Part shown: positions 9,894 through 17,986 of the stretch, piece by piece | Position numbering within the stretch: position 1 is the first letter of the stretch | Layout of the letters: every line of letters starts with the position of its first letter | From: Clostridium sp. AM30-24 | Lineage (GTDB): Bacteria; Bacillota; Clostridia; Lachnospirales; Lachnospiraceae | DNA: 64,000 nucleotides | NCBI RefSeq assembly: GCF_003480435.1 | Contig: NZ_QUJB01000008.1 | Location: 62,001-126,000 of the forward strand | Direction of reading: 5' to 3' | Translations under genes and position numbers: made by a program | Notes under the pieces: generated by a model | What the model was told of the DNA's origin: nothing | Seen by the model: only the letters and a program-made list of their open reading frames with translations | The model's database searches: none

Positions 9894-11249
9894 TTACTTC
9901 TTTATCACGCGGACCTTCTTCCATTTCCCTGTCAGATACCATCCAAACGAGATCACATAATTCGCAGCCCAGCCAAGGGGAACCGCCATCCATGCCACCT
10001 GAATCCCGTAGACTGGAGCAAACAGGTTCGTCACGCTGACACGGATCGCGAGATTCACAAGGTTTGCCACCGTAAATGCCGTCACATCACCCGCGCCGCG
10101 GAGCAGACCGTCCGTGGACGCCTTGAGGCCGATAAACGAGTAGAAAAACGCTAAGAACTTCACATAACTGAGTCCCACCGAGTACGCCTCACTGCTGCCG
10201 CTGTCAAGGAACAGAGACACGAACGCACCGCCTGCCAGCTGGTACATTATGCAGAGCACCGCGCCCGCCGTCAGGACGATCACATAGCACATCCGGTAAC
10301 CTTCCTTCACCCGGTCGATCTTTCCAGCCCCCATATTCTGGGCTGTGAAGGTTGACATAGCATTTCCCATGGCCAGCATCGGCACGATGCTTAAGGACTC
10401 GATCCGCATGCCCGCGGAGTATCCGGCGATCGCCGTGGAGCCGAAGCTGTTGATCACAGACTGGACCAGCAGGATTCCGATATGGACGATGGACTGCTGC
10501 AGTGTGGACGGAACGGCGATCTTCACCATGGAGACCGCCATCTCTCCGCTGTAGAGACGCACCGGCTCCTCGGCAGGATACCCCTTTAGCTTCCGCATCA
10601 GAAGCAGGAAGGAGATCACCGCCGAGATTCCCTGTGCGATCAGTGTCGCCAACGCAACGCCACGGATGCCCTGCTTGAAAATGATCACGAGGATCATGTC
10701 CAGCACGATGTTTAACAGGGAAGAAAAGATCAAAAGGTACAGCGGCTTCTTTGAATCTCCCAGTGCGTTGAAGATCGATGCCTGAACGTTATACATGAAC
10801 AGAAACGGCAGTCCGAGAAAGTAGATCGCCAGATACAGCGCCGCGTCCGAGAAAATATCCTCCGGTACGTTGACGAGATTCAGGATCCGATTGTTGAACA
10901 GGATCCCCACTGCTGCCAGAAACGCCGCGATCCCAAGGAAATTGAACATCGTTGTGTAGACTGCCGTCTTCATCTTCGCGAGTTTTCCCGCTCCCAGAAA
11001 CTGGGAGATCACCACGGAGCTTCCGATTCCGCCGCCGATGGCGATGGCAATAAAGACGTTCGTGATCGCATAGGATGCGCCAACCGCCGCTAATGCCTGT
11101 TCCCCGACGAATTTTCCTACCACTACTGAATCCGTGATGTTATAAAACTGCTGAAATAGATTTCCGAGTATCATCGGAAGCACGAAGAACAGCAGGGATT
11201 TTCCCGGATTGTCCGTCAGCATGTCATATTTTTTTCTTGTCTCTTTCAT
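9894..11249 (-). CDS. MATE-family efflux transporter
   Basis: This integral membrane protein of about 451 residues has twelve predicted helices and is related to DinF/NorM-type Na+- or H+-coupled exporters. Typical segments are NPGKSLLFFVLPMILGNLFQ-like text at helix 1, GKFVGEQALAAVGASYAIT, and a duplicated pattern in the second half. I place the start at the ATG at 11249, five nucleotides after the stop of the upstream M20 gene. An alternative TTG at 11258 overlaps that stop. Neither has a clear ribosome site, so translational coupling is likely. Lying between two M20 peptidases suggests that it exports a substrate or product of those enzymes; this is inference. Confidence 0.9.
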   Translation of the reverse strand: MKETRKKYDMLTDNPGKSLLFFVLPMILGNLFQQFYNITDSVVVGKFVGEQALAAVGASYAITNVFIAIAIGGGIGSSVVISQFLGAGKLAKMKTAVYTTMFNFLGIAAFLAAVGILFNNRILNLVNVPEDIFSDAALYLAIYFLGLPFLFMYNVQASIFNALGDSKKPLYLLIFSSLLNIVLDMILVIIFKQGIRGVALATLIAQGISAVISFLLLMRKLKGYPAEEPVRLYSGEMAVSMVKIAVPSTLQQSIVHIGILLVQSVINSFGSTAIAGYSAGMRIESLSIVPMLAMGNAMSTFTAQNMGAGKIDRVKEGYRMCYVIVLTAGAVLCIMYQLAGGAFVSLFLDSGSSEAYSVGLSYVKFLAFFYSFIGLKASTDGLLRGAGDVTAFTVANLVNLAIRVSVTNLFAPVYGIQVAWMAVPLGWAANYVISFGWYLTGKWKKVRVIKK

Positions 11250-11254
11250 GTTTG

Positions 11255-12451
11255 TCAAAACGTAATGATGGAAGCCAATGCCAGTTTCGCTCTGGAAAAC
11301 AGTGTCTCAGCTACCGCATACTCCTCCATTGAATGATTGTTCGCGCCCTTGACGCCCATGGCGCAAACTACCGGAACGCCTTCCGCCGCAGCCAGGCAGG
11401 AATCAGACCAACCGCCAACTTTCTTTGTCTGCAGCTTTCCGTAACCGATCATATCTGCCGCCTTCTGGACATGGCGAAAAAGCTCCAGATTTTTCTCCGA
11501 TACCGGCATTACCGTACTCGGCTTCGTCCAGGTCACATCTGCCGTCGTGTCCGGGACAGTTCTCGTCTCCGCAATCCTTTTGATCGCCTGAAGTGTTTCC
11601 TCAAGGCGCTCAAAGCTGTCGTAGCGGATATCGATTCCAACCTCACAGGACGCAGCCACTGCGTTTGCAACCGTTCCGCCCTGGATCACACCTACATTCA
11701 CAAAAAGTCCATGTTCAAAGTCATGAAGCTTCTGGATCTCGATGATCTTATGCGCCATCTCCAAAATCGCGTTTCTTCCGCGCTGCGGATCATTTCCAGC
11801 GTGGGCCGCGACTCCGTGAACGGTGAGTGTCACGCGGCAGGAACCTTTTCTTCCAACAACGAGTCCGTCATCGATAAATCCCGTCTCAAAGTTGAATGCC
11901 GCCGCGCATCCCGCGCAGAGTTTCCGGATCTCTGACTCCGCATTTGTCTGACGGTGTCCGTTCTCCTCATCTCCCGCAAAGACAACGCGGATCGGGCGTT
12001 TCCCATATCCATATTCATGGAGCGCTTTTAAAACGTAGACAGCGATCACAAGTCCCGCCTTCATATCCAGAACTCCCGGTCCGTGGGCATTTCCGTTCTC
12101 ATCGATGCGGAACGGATTTTTCTCCAGCGTGCCTTTCGCGAATACCGTGTCCATGTGTCCGATCAGGACGATGGGCTGGCCTGCTGCCTCTTTATTCCAT
12201 ACACCTGTCAGGAGGTTTCCGAAACGTTCCATCGGGATCACAGCTGTCTCCACTCCGGCACTTTCCAGTTCATCCTTTAAGACCGCACCTACCAGGTCAA
12301 CGCCCTCTTTATCCGGGGTTCCGCTTTCGATAGAAACGATCTTTTCCCATAGCGACAGCATCTCGTCCCTGTGACAGTCTATATACGCGGATGTCTTCAC
12401 GATTAGTTCTCTGTCTTCCATAGCCTGCATCCTCCTTGTCATTTTATTCAT
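11255..12451 (-). CDS. M20-family metallopeptidase
   Basis: The 398-residue product is a second M20 zinc hydrolase. It shows GHMDTVF near residue 100, GVLDMKAG near 130, the catalytic pair in AGDEENGH near 165, and GGWSDSCLA near 345. The lid domain contains the dimer-contact histidine segment GVAAHAGNDP. It heads the M20-MATE-M20 operon, and its stop almost touches the MATE start. Similarity to the M20 gene at 8721 is general, not that of a recent duplicate. The start ATG at 12451 is preceded by AAGGAGG. Substrate unknown; a peptidase or N-acyl-amino-acid hydrolase is possible. Confidence 0.9.
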   Translation of the reverse strand: MNKMTRRMQAMEDRELIVKTSAYIDCHRDEMLSLWEKIVSIESGTPDKEGVDLVGAVLKDELESAGVETAVIPMERFGNLLTGVWNKEAAGQPIVLIGHMDTVFAKGTLEKNPFRIDENGNAHGPGVLDMKAGLVIAVYVLKALHEYGYGKRPIRVVFAGDEENGHRQTNAESEIRKLCAGCAAAFNFETGFIDDGLVVGRKGSCRVTLTVHGVAAHAGNDPQRGRNAILEMAHKIIEIQKLHDFEHGLFVNVGVIQGGTVANAVAASCEVGIDIRYDSFERLEETLQAIKRIAETRTVPDTTADVTWTKPSTVMPVSEKNLELFRHVQKAADMIGYGKLQTKKVGGWSDSCLAAAEGVPVVCAMGVKGANNHSMEEYAVAETLFSRAKLALASIITF

Positions 12452-12543
12452 CTATGATATAACAAACATACTGAAATGAAAATACTGAAAATCTATAAAA
12501 ATCGGGAATTCCGCCTGACGGTAACACCTTCCCGGTTATAAGC

Positions 12544-12572
12544 TTGACTTCTGCGTCTCTGCGAATTATAAT
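12544..12572 (+). promoter_or_regulatory. Predicted sigma-A promoter of larE
   Basis: TTGACT (12544-12549), a 17-bp spacer and TATAAT (12567-12572) form a near-consensus promoter. Transcription would start near 12579, placing the whole 100-bp repeat element inside the larE leader. Confidence 0.8.
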
Positions 12573-12630
12573 GAGTAAATTAAACCTACCATTTCACTAT
12601 GAAGATATGGCCGCCCGTACGAGGCTGCTA

Positions 12631-12730
12631 AGATAAACGCTCCGCGAGGATGCGCAGTGATTCTGTTAGGAATATGTCAGCTTCTCTGACCAGAATCACG
12701 CGGCAAGTCTCACGGACGTTCAACTTGAAT
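12631..12730 (+). repeat. 100-bp imperfect-palindrome element, copy A (MITE-like)
   Basis: This segment is nearly identical to 53025-53125; differences are few and scattered. Its two ends form imperfect inverted repeats of about 30 nt. Inside is a perfect 9-bp stem GTGATTCTG/CAGAATCAC (12657-12665 and 12690-12698) enclosing GTCAG/CTGAC. Being non-coding, palindromic and dispersed, it resembles a miniature inverted-repeat or REP-type element. It lies in the larE leader. Confidence 0.75.
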
Positions 12731-12752
12731 ATGAAAGGACGGAGAATTCCTT

Positions 12753-13583
12753 ATGAACAACACGATCAACGTTTCCATAGACTGCGTTCCGGCTGCACTC
12801 CGGGAATTTTTTGCAGACCACTCCTCGATCGCCCTGGCATTTTCCGGCGGCACCGACTCCTCTTATTTACTCTATGCCGCAAAAGCATGTGGAGTAAACG
12901 TCCATGCCTACTACGTCTCCACGCCGTTCCAGCCGCAATTTGAGTTAGATGACGCGAAGCTTCTCGCTGAATCGCTACACGCGGACATGACGGTCCTGCC
13001 CTTTGATGTGCTGACGGATAAAGTCGTAAAGAGAAATCCGAAAGACCGCTGTTACTACTGCAAGAATCAGGTATTCGGCGGAATCCTAAAAGCCGCAAAG
13101 GAGGACGGCTTTACCGAGATCATGGACGGAACGAATGCCTCCGATGACGCCGGTGACCGCCCGGGCATGCGCGCTTTAAAAGAAATGAAAGTACTGTCCC
13201 CGCTGCGCCTTTCCGGAATAACAAAAACGGCACTCCGGGAATATTCCCGAAATGCCGGATTATTTACATGGAACAAGCCCGCTTACGCCTGTCTTGCGAC
13301 GAGAGTTCCGTCGGGAATTTCCATCGAAGCTTCTGTATTAAAGGATGTTGAGTGGGCAGAAAAATCCCTCTCTGATCTTGGATTCCGTGACTTCCGCGTC
13401 CGCGTGTACCCGGATCCTGCTGCCGGTGATACAAAACCCGATGCGCCGTGGTGCGCAAAACTCCAGCTCACCGAGGACATGATCCCGAAGCTTATGGAGC
13501 AGCGGAAGGAGATCTGCGCGCTCTTAAAGCAGAGATTTACGGATGTGACACTGGATCTTGTGGCGAGAACGCCGTCGATGTAG
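12753..13583 (+). CDS. larE: ATP-dependent sacrificial sulfur transferase LarE
   Basis: LarE converts the carboxylates of a pyridinium mononucleotide to thiocarboxylates during synthesis of the nickel-pincer nucleotide cofactor of lactate racemase and relatives. It activates the substrate with ATP. The 276-residue protein has the PP-loop SGGTDSS at residues 31-37, a CYYC pair at 100-103, the acidic segment DGTNASDD at 125-132, and Cys180 in YACLATR, the position of the sacrificial cysteine in Lactobacillus LarE. AAGGACGGAG lies upstream of the ATG. No larA, larB or larC is adjacent, so the rest of the pathway must be elsewhere. A nickel-type ABC importer occurs 36-42 kb away in the same window. 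Confidence 0.9.
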   Translation: MNNTINVSIDCVPAALREFFADHSSIALAFSGGTDSSYLLYAAKACGVNVHAYYVSTPFQPQFELDDAKLLAESLHADMTVLPFDVLTDKVVKRNPKDRCYYCKNQVFGGILKAAKEDGFTEIMDGTNASDDAGDRPGMRALKEMKVLSPLRLSGITKTALREYSRNAGLFTWNKPAYACLATRVPSGISIEASVLKDVEWAEKSLSDLGFRDFRVRVYPDPAAGDTKPDAPWCAKLQLTEDMIPKLMEQRKEICALLKQRFTDVTLDLVARTPSM

Positions 13584-13598
13584 GAAATATCTCCTCAA

Positions 13599-13862
13599 TC
13601 ACGCGCTGTGCGTGACTTCATTCAGCCACGCCACAGCCGCTTTGATCCCGTTCTCGCTGAACTCAAATTCCTGATACGTCTTTTTTTCATCTTCTGTCAC
13701 AGAAAAAATAAACGGCCCCGGCCAGGTGATCGCCTGGATCTTATCCGGTTCGCCTTCCTCACCGCTGATCTTCCGGATCATGAAATTCGTTCCCTTTTCA
13801 CTGCCTGTAAATACTGTTTTCTTTAAATATGGAATGGAGATCATTCCTGTCAGATCGATCAT
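13599..13862 (-). CDS. Hypothetical protein, 87 residues
   Basis: I do not recognise this protein. The start chosen, MIDLTGMISIPYL, has AAGAGG seven nucleotides upstream; an ATG ten codons earlier has none. The product is small and soluble, with alternating strands and a C-terminal helix (FSENGIKAAVAWLNEV) and no cysteines or transmembrane segments. It is convergent with larE and overlaps a small hairpin at its stop. It is flanked upstream by a divergent metallophosphoesterase gene with about 100 nt of shared control region. Codon use resembles the neighbours, so I consider it real. Confidence 0.7.
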   Translation of the reverse strand: MIDLTGMISIPYLKKTVFTGSEKGTNFMIRKISGEEGEPDKIQAITWPGPFIFSVTEDEKKTYQEFEFSENGIKAAVAWLNEVTHSA

Positions 13863-13963
13863 AACAACCTCTTTTCTTCTTTCCCATTGCAAATTGCTAA
13901 CGTGTTAGCTATACTTACACCATAAACCACCTGTACAGGAATCATTATACACCATTCCTGTCC

Positions 13964-15199
13964 ATGAAACATCAGGAGTATCTCATGTTAGCTGTATTTT
14001 TATCTCCGATCTACCTGTTATTTCAGGCATACATTCTTTTATGGCTCTACGCCTGGGCGGATTCCTGCTCCCCGGCGCTTCATTCACTGTTTTTCAGAAT
14101 CCCTGTCACAGTCCTCTACCTGTTTTTTGCCGTCAGCCCGCTGACCGGATTTCTGATCACAAAAGAACCGCTTCACCATTTTCTCCGGGTGATCAGCAAT
14201 TACTGGCTCGGCACTCTGGAATATATCCTGCTTTTTATCATCACCTTCGACTTGATCCGCCGTGTCACCGGCCATTCCTTCTTTATGAAGTACCGGTATC
14301 CGGCCATGCTGCATACCATGCCGAAAAATCTCGTGATCTTTGGCGGCTTTGCCATTGGCCTGATCCTTATGGTCAGCATTTACGGTGTCCTGCATGCAAG
14401 ACGGGTCTATGTGCGGCAGGATCCGGTCGTCATCGGAAAGAGTTCCTCTCTTCCGGGACTTAAGATCGCCCTGATCGCGGATCTTCACCTTGGATACAAC
14501 TCCACGAAGTCCCATGTAAGAAAGATCGCAGACACCATTAACTCCCAAAATGTCGATCTTGTCTGCATTGCCGGAGATCTCTTCGACAATGATTACGACG
14601 CGATCAAAGACCCGGATAAGGTGGCTGACATTCTATCCGGTATCAAGAGCCGGTACGGCACATACGCCTGCTGGGGCAACCATGACGTAAGCGAGAAGAT
14701 CCTCGCCGGATTCACATTTCCACAGAAGGAAACGATCGTCCGGGACGGGCGGTTTACGGAATTTCTGCACCACGCCGGTATCACGATGCTGGAGGACGAG
14801 ACCGTCTGCATCGATAATGCATTCTATCTTGTCGGCCGCCGGGATAAGGATATGGCAAAAAAAGAACAGCTCCTGCGGAAAACCTTTGCTGAGATCACCG
14901 AACCTCTCGATCCCTCACTTCCCATCATCGTCATGGATCACCAGCCGGGAGAATTGTCAGAAGCCTCCGATGCCGGTGTCGATCTGGATCTCTCCGGCCA
15001 TACCCATGACGGTCAGATGTTTCCGGCAAACCTTGTGGTCCATTTTCTCTGGGAAAACGCCTGCGGAGTCCTGAAAAAGGGGGCTATGACGTCTATTGTC
15101 ACCTCCGGTGCCGGTGTCTGGGGACCGGCGATGCGGGTCGGGACTAACAATGAAGTCGTGATCGCAAATGTGTCGTTTGATCCAGCCACAGACCAATAA
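13964..15199 (+). CDS. Membrane-anchored metallophosphoesterase
   Basis: The 411-residue protein has an N-terminal part with about four hydrophobic helices (residues 5-150) and a calcineurin-like phosphoesterase domain from about 165. The dinuclear metal motifs appear in order: ADLHLG (Asp and His), AGDLFDND, WGNHDV, a histidine in VMDHQPG, and GHTHDGQ. It resembles the YkuE/YaeI type, some members of which act on UDP-diacylglucosamine or other lipid pyrophosphates; activity here is unproven. It stands alone, with an M20 amidohydrolase 60 nt downstream on the same strand. I kept the first ATG, preceded weakly by CTGTCC-type sequence. An internal start is possible. Confidence 0.9.
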   Translation: MKHQEYLMLAVFLSPIYLLFQAYILLWLYAWADSCSPALHSLFFRIPVTVLYLFFAVSPLTGFLITKEPLHHFLRVISNYWLGTLEYILLFIITFDLIRRVTGHSFFMKYRYPAMLHTMPKNLVIFGGFAIGLILMVSIYGVLHARRVYVRQDPVVIGKSSSLPGLKIALIADLHLGYNSTKSHVRKIADTINSQNVDLVCIAGDLFDNDYDAIKDPDKVADILSGIKSRYGTYACWGNHDVSEKILAGFTFPQKETIVRDGRFTEFLHHAGITMLEDETVCIDNAFYLVGRRDKDMAKKEQLLRKTFAEITEPLDPSLPIIVMDHQPGELSEASDAGVDLDLSGHTHDGQMFPANLVVHFLWENACGVLKKGAMTSIVTSGAGVWGPAMRVGTNNEVVIANVSFDPATDQ

Positions 15200-15259
15200 G
15201 CTGTTGTTCCGATAAGTTGTTCCTATAAATAGTATAAACGAGAAAAACGGAGGTTTTAT

Positions 15260-16435
15260 ATGAAAGAATTTGTCAAGTCCATCACAAGCCCTTATGAAAA
15301 AGAACTGATCGAAACACGCCGTTACCTGCACCGACACCCGGAGCTCTCCTTTCAGGAGACAGACACTGCCGCTTACATCCGCAGCACCCTGAATGCCCTG
15401 GGCGTCCCGCTGATTGAAGGGATCTCCGGAACCAGCACGGTCGCTGTCATAAAAGGCGAAAAAACCGGTCCATGCATCGCGTTCCGCGCGGACATCGACG
15501 CGCTCCCGGTGGAGGAAGAAAATGATCTCCCGTTTAAGTCCGAGGTTCCCGGCGTTATGCATGCCTGTGGACACGATATCCATACCGCAGTCCTTTTAAC
15601 CTTCGCAAAGGTCCTCACAGCCCATCCGGAGCTTGTCCGTGGAACTGTGAAGCTGATCTTTCAGGCAGCCGAGGAAAAGCTCCCGGGAGGCGCTAAGGCG
15701 CTCTGCGAGGAAGGTGTCATGAAGGATGTCGATCTCATCTATGGTTTCCACTGTGCTTCCGCGTTTCCGCTCGGCACCATCGCCGTGACTCCCCGGGCGT
15801 ATTCCGCAGCGATCGGTATTTATGAAGTGAAGATCCATGGAAAGGGCGGTCATGGCGGTTATCCGCAGAATGCCCTGAACCCGGTCCCCGTGGCCTGCAT
15901 GGTCGGATCTGCTTTAAACCAGATCCTGGCTGAGAAAAAGAATCCGCTGGAAGGCGGTGTTCTTACGGTTTCCTATATAAATGGCGGCCAGTATCCGAAT
16001 ATCATCACGGATACCGTGACTCTCGGCGGAAATGTCCGCACTTTAAACAATGACCTGATCGACAAAGTCTTTGACTCCATTCACTCCATCAGCAGGGGGA
16101 TCTGCGCCGGATTCGGCCTCACCTGCGATGTGACCACGACTCTGGGCTATCCGGCAGCCATCAACGTGCCGGAGGAGATCGAAACGATCCGCAGTGTCAC
16201 AAGAGACCTCGGATATACCGTCTACGAACGCCCGGATGCCCTTGGCGGTGAAGATTTTGCCTACTATCTTCTTGAGAAGCCGGGTGCCTACTTCCAGATC
16301 GGAATGGCTGATCCCGAACGCCCGATTACCTCTTCCCCGCACCATAACTGCCATTTCCAATTAGATGAGCGCGGAATTTCAGAGGCGCTTGAGATGGAGC
16401 TTGGTCTGTACCTGCGCGTGACAGGACAGATGTAA
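15260..16435 (+). CDS. M20-family amidohydrolase (N-acyl-amino-acid/hippurate hydrolase type)
   Basis: This 391-residue cytosolic hydrolase belongs to the HipO/IAA-amino-acid hydrolase branch of M20 and releases an amino acid from an acyl conjugate. The branch signature is clear: RRYLHRHPELSFQE near the N-terminus, FRADIDALPVEEE, MHACGHDIHTA near residue 95, QAAEEKLPGGAKAL near 135, GKGGHGGYPQ near 195 and GGEDFAYYL near 335. It starts at an ATG with CGGAGG. It is followed by a strong terminator and lies 60 nt after the metallophosphoesterase gene. N-acetyl-diaminopimelate deacetylase is an alternative member of this branch; no lysine-pathway genes are adjacent to support it. Confidence 0.92.
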   Translation: MKEFVKSITSPYEKELIETRRYLHRHPELSFQETDTAAYIRSTLNALGVPLIEGISGTSTVAVIKGEKTGPCIAFRADIDALPVEEENDLPFKSEVPGVMHACGHDIHTAVLLTFAKVLTAHPELVRGTVKLIFQAAEEKLPGGAKALCEEGVMKDVDLIYGFHCASAFPLGTIAVTPRAYSAAIGIYEVKIHGKGGHGGYPQNALNPVPVACMVGSALNQILAEKKNPLEGGVLTVSYINGGQYPNIITDTVTLGGNVRTLNNDLIDKVFDSIHSISRGICAGFGLTCDVTTTLGYPAAINVPEEIETIRSVTRDLGYTVYERPDALGGEDFAYYLLEKPGAYFQIGMADPERPITSSPHHNCHFQLDERGISEALEMELGLYLRVTGQM

Positions 16436-16444
16436 CCGTATAGA

Positions 16445-16496
16445 AAAAGCGGCTGTCATATCGGCAAAGTTTTGCCGGGCAGCCGCTCTTTTTTAT
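16445..16496. terminator. Terminator between the M20 amidohydrolase and the P1 peptidase
   Basis: AGCGGCTG (16448-16455) pairs with CAGCCGCT (16480-16487), with an inner CGGCAAA/TTTGCCG stem, followed by CTTTTTT. A-rich sequence precedes the stem, so it can serve both convergent genes. Confidence 0.85.
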
Positions 16497-17461
16497 AAAT
16501 CCTTCGCTCCAACAAGTCCGTAGGCCGACTCCGCGCTCCTCACAGCCCTCAGGATCGCCTCCGCCATAACCTGGGCGCCGAGGGTTCCGACCATATCCTG
16601 ATCTGCCTTCACATCGCCCACAGACAGCGCGTAGATGCTGTCTCCATCGGAAGAGGTATGAACAGGGCGGATCGCCCGCGCATAGCCGTCGTGAGCCATC
16701 CCGGCGATCTTGCAGAGGCTGCTCTTCGGGAATGCCGCGTTCGTGATCACCGCACCGATGGTCGTATTCTCTGTCGCGCCGGTGAACTTGTTCTTGATCA
16801 CTTCATAGCTCTTATAAACGGCTTCTTCTGTGTCCGCAAATGTCTTCCTGTCCGCATTTAAAAGACCGGCCACCTTCTTTCCGTCCTTCCAGTCATAGAT
16901 ATCGCCTCTCGCATTCACCGCAACGATTGCGCCGACCTTCAGATCCCCAATCTGCACCGCATAGCTTCCGATTCCGCCCTTCATGCAGAGAGACTTGTCC
17001 CCCAGCTTTCCGACGGACGCACCTGTTCCAGCGCCGAAGTTTCCATCCTGATAATTATTCTTCTCCGCGCCCTCACACGCCGCGTATCCCATGGCCTTAT
17101 CCGGTCTCGTCTTAAAATCCCCGACCATCAGGTCAAACAGGCAGGACTCGCATACAAGCGGCACCTTCGTGATTCCCACATCAAAGCCGATCCCGCGCTC
17201 TTCCAGGTACTCCATAACGCCGCCTGCCGCGTCCAGACCGAACGCGCTGCCGCCGCTGAGTAAAACTGCCTGGATCACGTCAGCTGCCGCCATAGGCTTT
17301 AAAAGCTCTGATTCCCTGGATGCCGGACCGCCCCCGCGGACATCCAGCCCAGCTGCTGCGCCCCGCTCGCAGATAATAACCGTACACCCGGTCCCCGCTT
17401 CTTTATTCTCTGCGCTGCCGATCCTGATGTTTTCGATCTCTGTGATTTTGATTTCTTTCAT
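16493..17461 (-). CDS. P1-family peptidase (DmpA/NylC-type, self-cleaving)
   Basis: This 322-residue protein belongs to the Ntn-fold S58/P1 family, which includes D-aminopeptidase DmpA, beta-peptidyl aminopeptidases and nylon-oligomer hydrolase NylC. These enzymes cleave themselves to expose a nucleophile. The expected cleavage region is NTTIGAVITNA near residue 245. LSGGSAFGLDAAGGVMEYL and GNFGAGTGASVGK are typical core segments. A GGGAG site precedes the ATG, and an inverted repeat (17497-17525) lies in its leader. It adds to the hydrolase-rich surroundings. Its substrate is probably a peptide or amide with an unusual linkage, but that cannot be fixed from sequence. Confidence 0.9.
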   Translation of the reverse strand: MKEIKITEIENIRIGSAENKEAGTGCTVIICERGAAAGLDVRGGGPASRESELLKPMAAADVIQAVLLSGGSAFGLDAAGGVMEYLEERGIGFDVGITKVPLVCESCLFDLMVGDFKTRPDKAMGYAACEGAEKNNYQDGNFGAGTGASVGKLGDKSLCMKGGIGSYAVQIGDLKVGAIVAVNARGDIYDWKDGKKVAGLLNADRKTFADTEEAVYKSYEVIKNKFTGATENTTIGAVITNAAFPKSSLCKIAGMAHDGYARAIRPVHTSSDGDSIYALSVGDVKADQDMVGTLGAQVMAEAILRAVRSAESAYGLVGAKDL

Positions 17462-17496
17462 CCTTTTAATCTCCCTTTAATTACCTGTGATTCCGA

Positions 17497-17525
17497 AACA
17501 GGATCCCCTAAATGAGGATCCTGTT
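17497..17525. promoter_or_regulatory. Inverted repeat upstream of the P1 peptidase
   Basis: AACAGGATCC (17497-17506) and GGATCCTGTT (17516-17525) are perfect 10-bp arms with a 9-nt gap, 36 nt before the start codon. No T-run follows on minus, so an operator or a translation-affecting hairpin is more likely than a terminator. Confidence 0.45.
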
Positions 17526-17665
17526 GGTAAATTTTTCATACACTTCTTCTATTTATATAGTATATCACATTTTTAAATTAAATTAAAATCATAAAATCGG
17601 GAATATATAACGGGTAGCAGGTATTTGAACGAATGATATGATTATTGAATGATTCGATATCAGTG

Positions 17666-17712
17666 TAACAAAAAACACCGTCCCGGCGGCTTATCATCCG
17701 CTAAAACAGTGC
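17666..17712 (-). terminator. Terminator after tRNA-Lys
   Basis: On minus, GCACTGT (17706-17712) pairs with ACGGTGT (17675-17681, two G-U pairs) around a GC-rich loop, followed by a T-rich tract. It lies 10 nt beyond the mature tRNA 3' end. Confidence 0.65.
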
Positions 17713-17721
17713 TTTTTTTCG

Positions 17722-17794
17722 TGCACCTTCAGGGATTCGAACCCTGGACAAATAGATTAAGAGTCTACTGCTCTACCAGCTGAGCTAAAGGTGC
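17722..17794 (-). tRNA. tRNA-Lys, anticodon CTT
   Basis: The 73-nt gene folds into a full cloverleaf. The acceptor stem is GCACCTT/AAGGTGC, the D arm is GCTCAGCTGGTAGAGC, and the anticodon loop CTCTTAA gives anticodon CTT (codon AAG). The T arm is CCAGGGTTCGAATCCCTG and the discriminator base is A. The CCA end is not encoded and must be added after transcription. A near-consensus promoter lies upstream and a terminator downstream, so it is a single-tRNA transcription unit. Confidence 0.96.
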
Positions 17795-17846
17795 TTGGTT
17801 TGTTGTTTTTCTTTGTTTTGTTTGCCTCATCCGTGGCACGTTTTGT

Positions 17847-17875
17847 ATTATAGGATAAACCAAGAAAAAAGTCAA
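17847..17875 (-). promoter_or_regulatory. Promoter of tRNA-Lys
   Basis: On minus, TTGACT (17870-17875), a 17-bp spacer and TATAAT (17847-17852) lie about 53 nt upstream of the tRNA 5' end. Confidence 0.8.
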
Positions 17876-17937
17876 CACCTTTTTTGAAATTTTTTTAATT
17901 TTTTTGTTTTTCAAAAAACAGGTACAAATGAAACGAT

Positions 17938-17975
17938 TAAAAAAGCCAGCAAACATGCGGGTTTGCCGGCTTTTC
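17938..17975 (-). terminator. Terminator of trxA
   Basis: On minus, AAAAGCCGGCAAAC (17961-17974) pairs with GTTTGCTGGCTTTT (17941-17954, one G-U), followed by further T residues. It starts 12 nt after the trxA stop. Confidence 0.85.
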
Positions 17976-17986
17976 CATTATATTTC

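Larger units (their letters stand above)
12452..12752. other. Divergent intergenic region between the M20 operon and larE
   Basis: This stretch of 301 bases holds AT-rich promoter sequence for the M20 operon, the larE promoter at 12544-12572, and a leader of about 170 nt that contains a 100-bp repeat element (12631-12730). No protein gene is visible. Confidence 0.7.

Noticed and set aside
12631..12730. NiCo riboswitch in the larE leader
   Set aside because: The element is a dispersed inverted repeat also found in the opposite orientation relative to the nik operon, and the conserved G-rich internal loops are not visible.
13599..13615. Hairpin TCACGC/GCGTGA as larE terminator
   Set aside because: Only six base pairs, no T-run, and it overlaps the stop codon of the convergent small gene; too weak to call.
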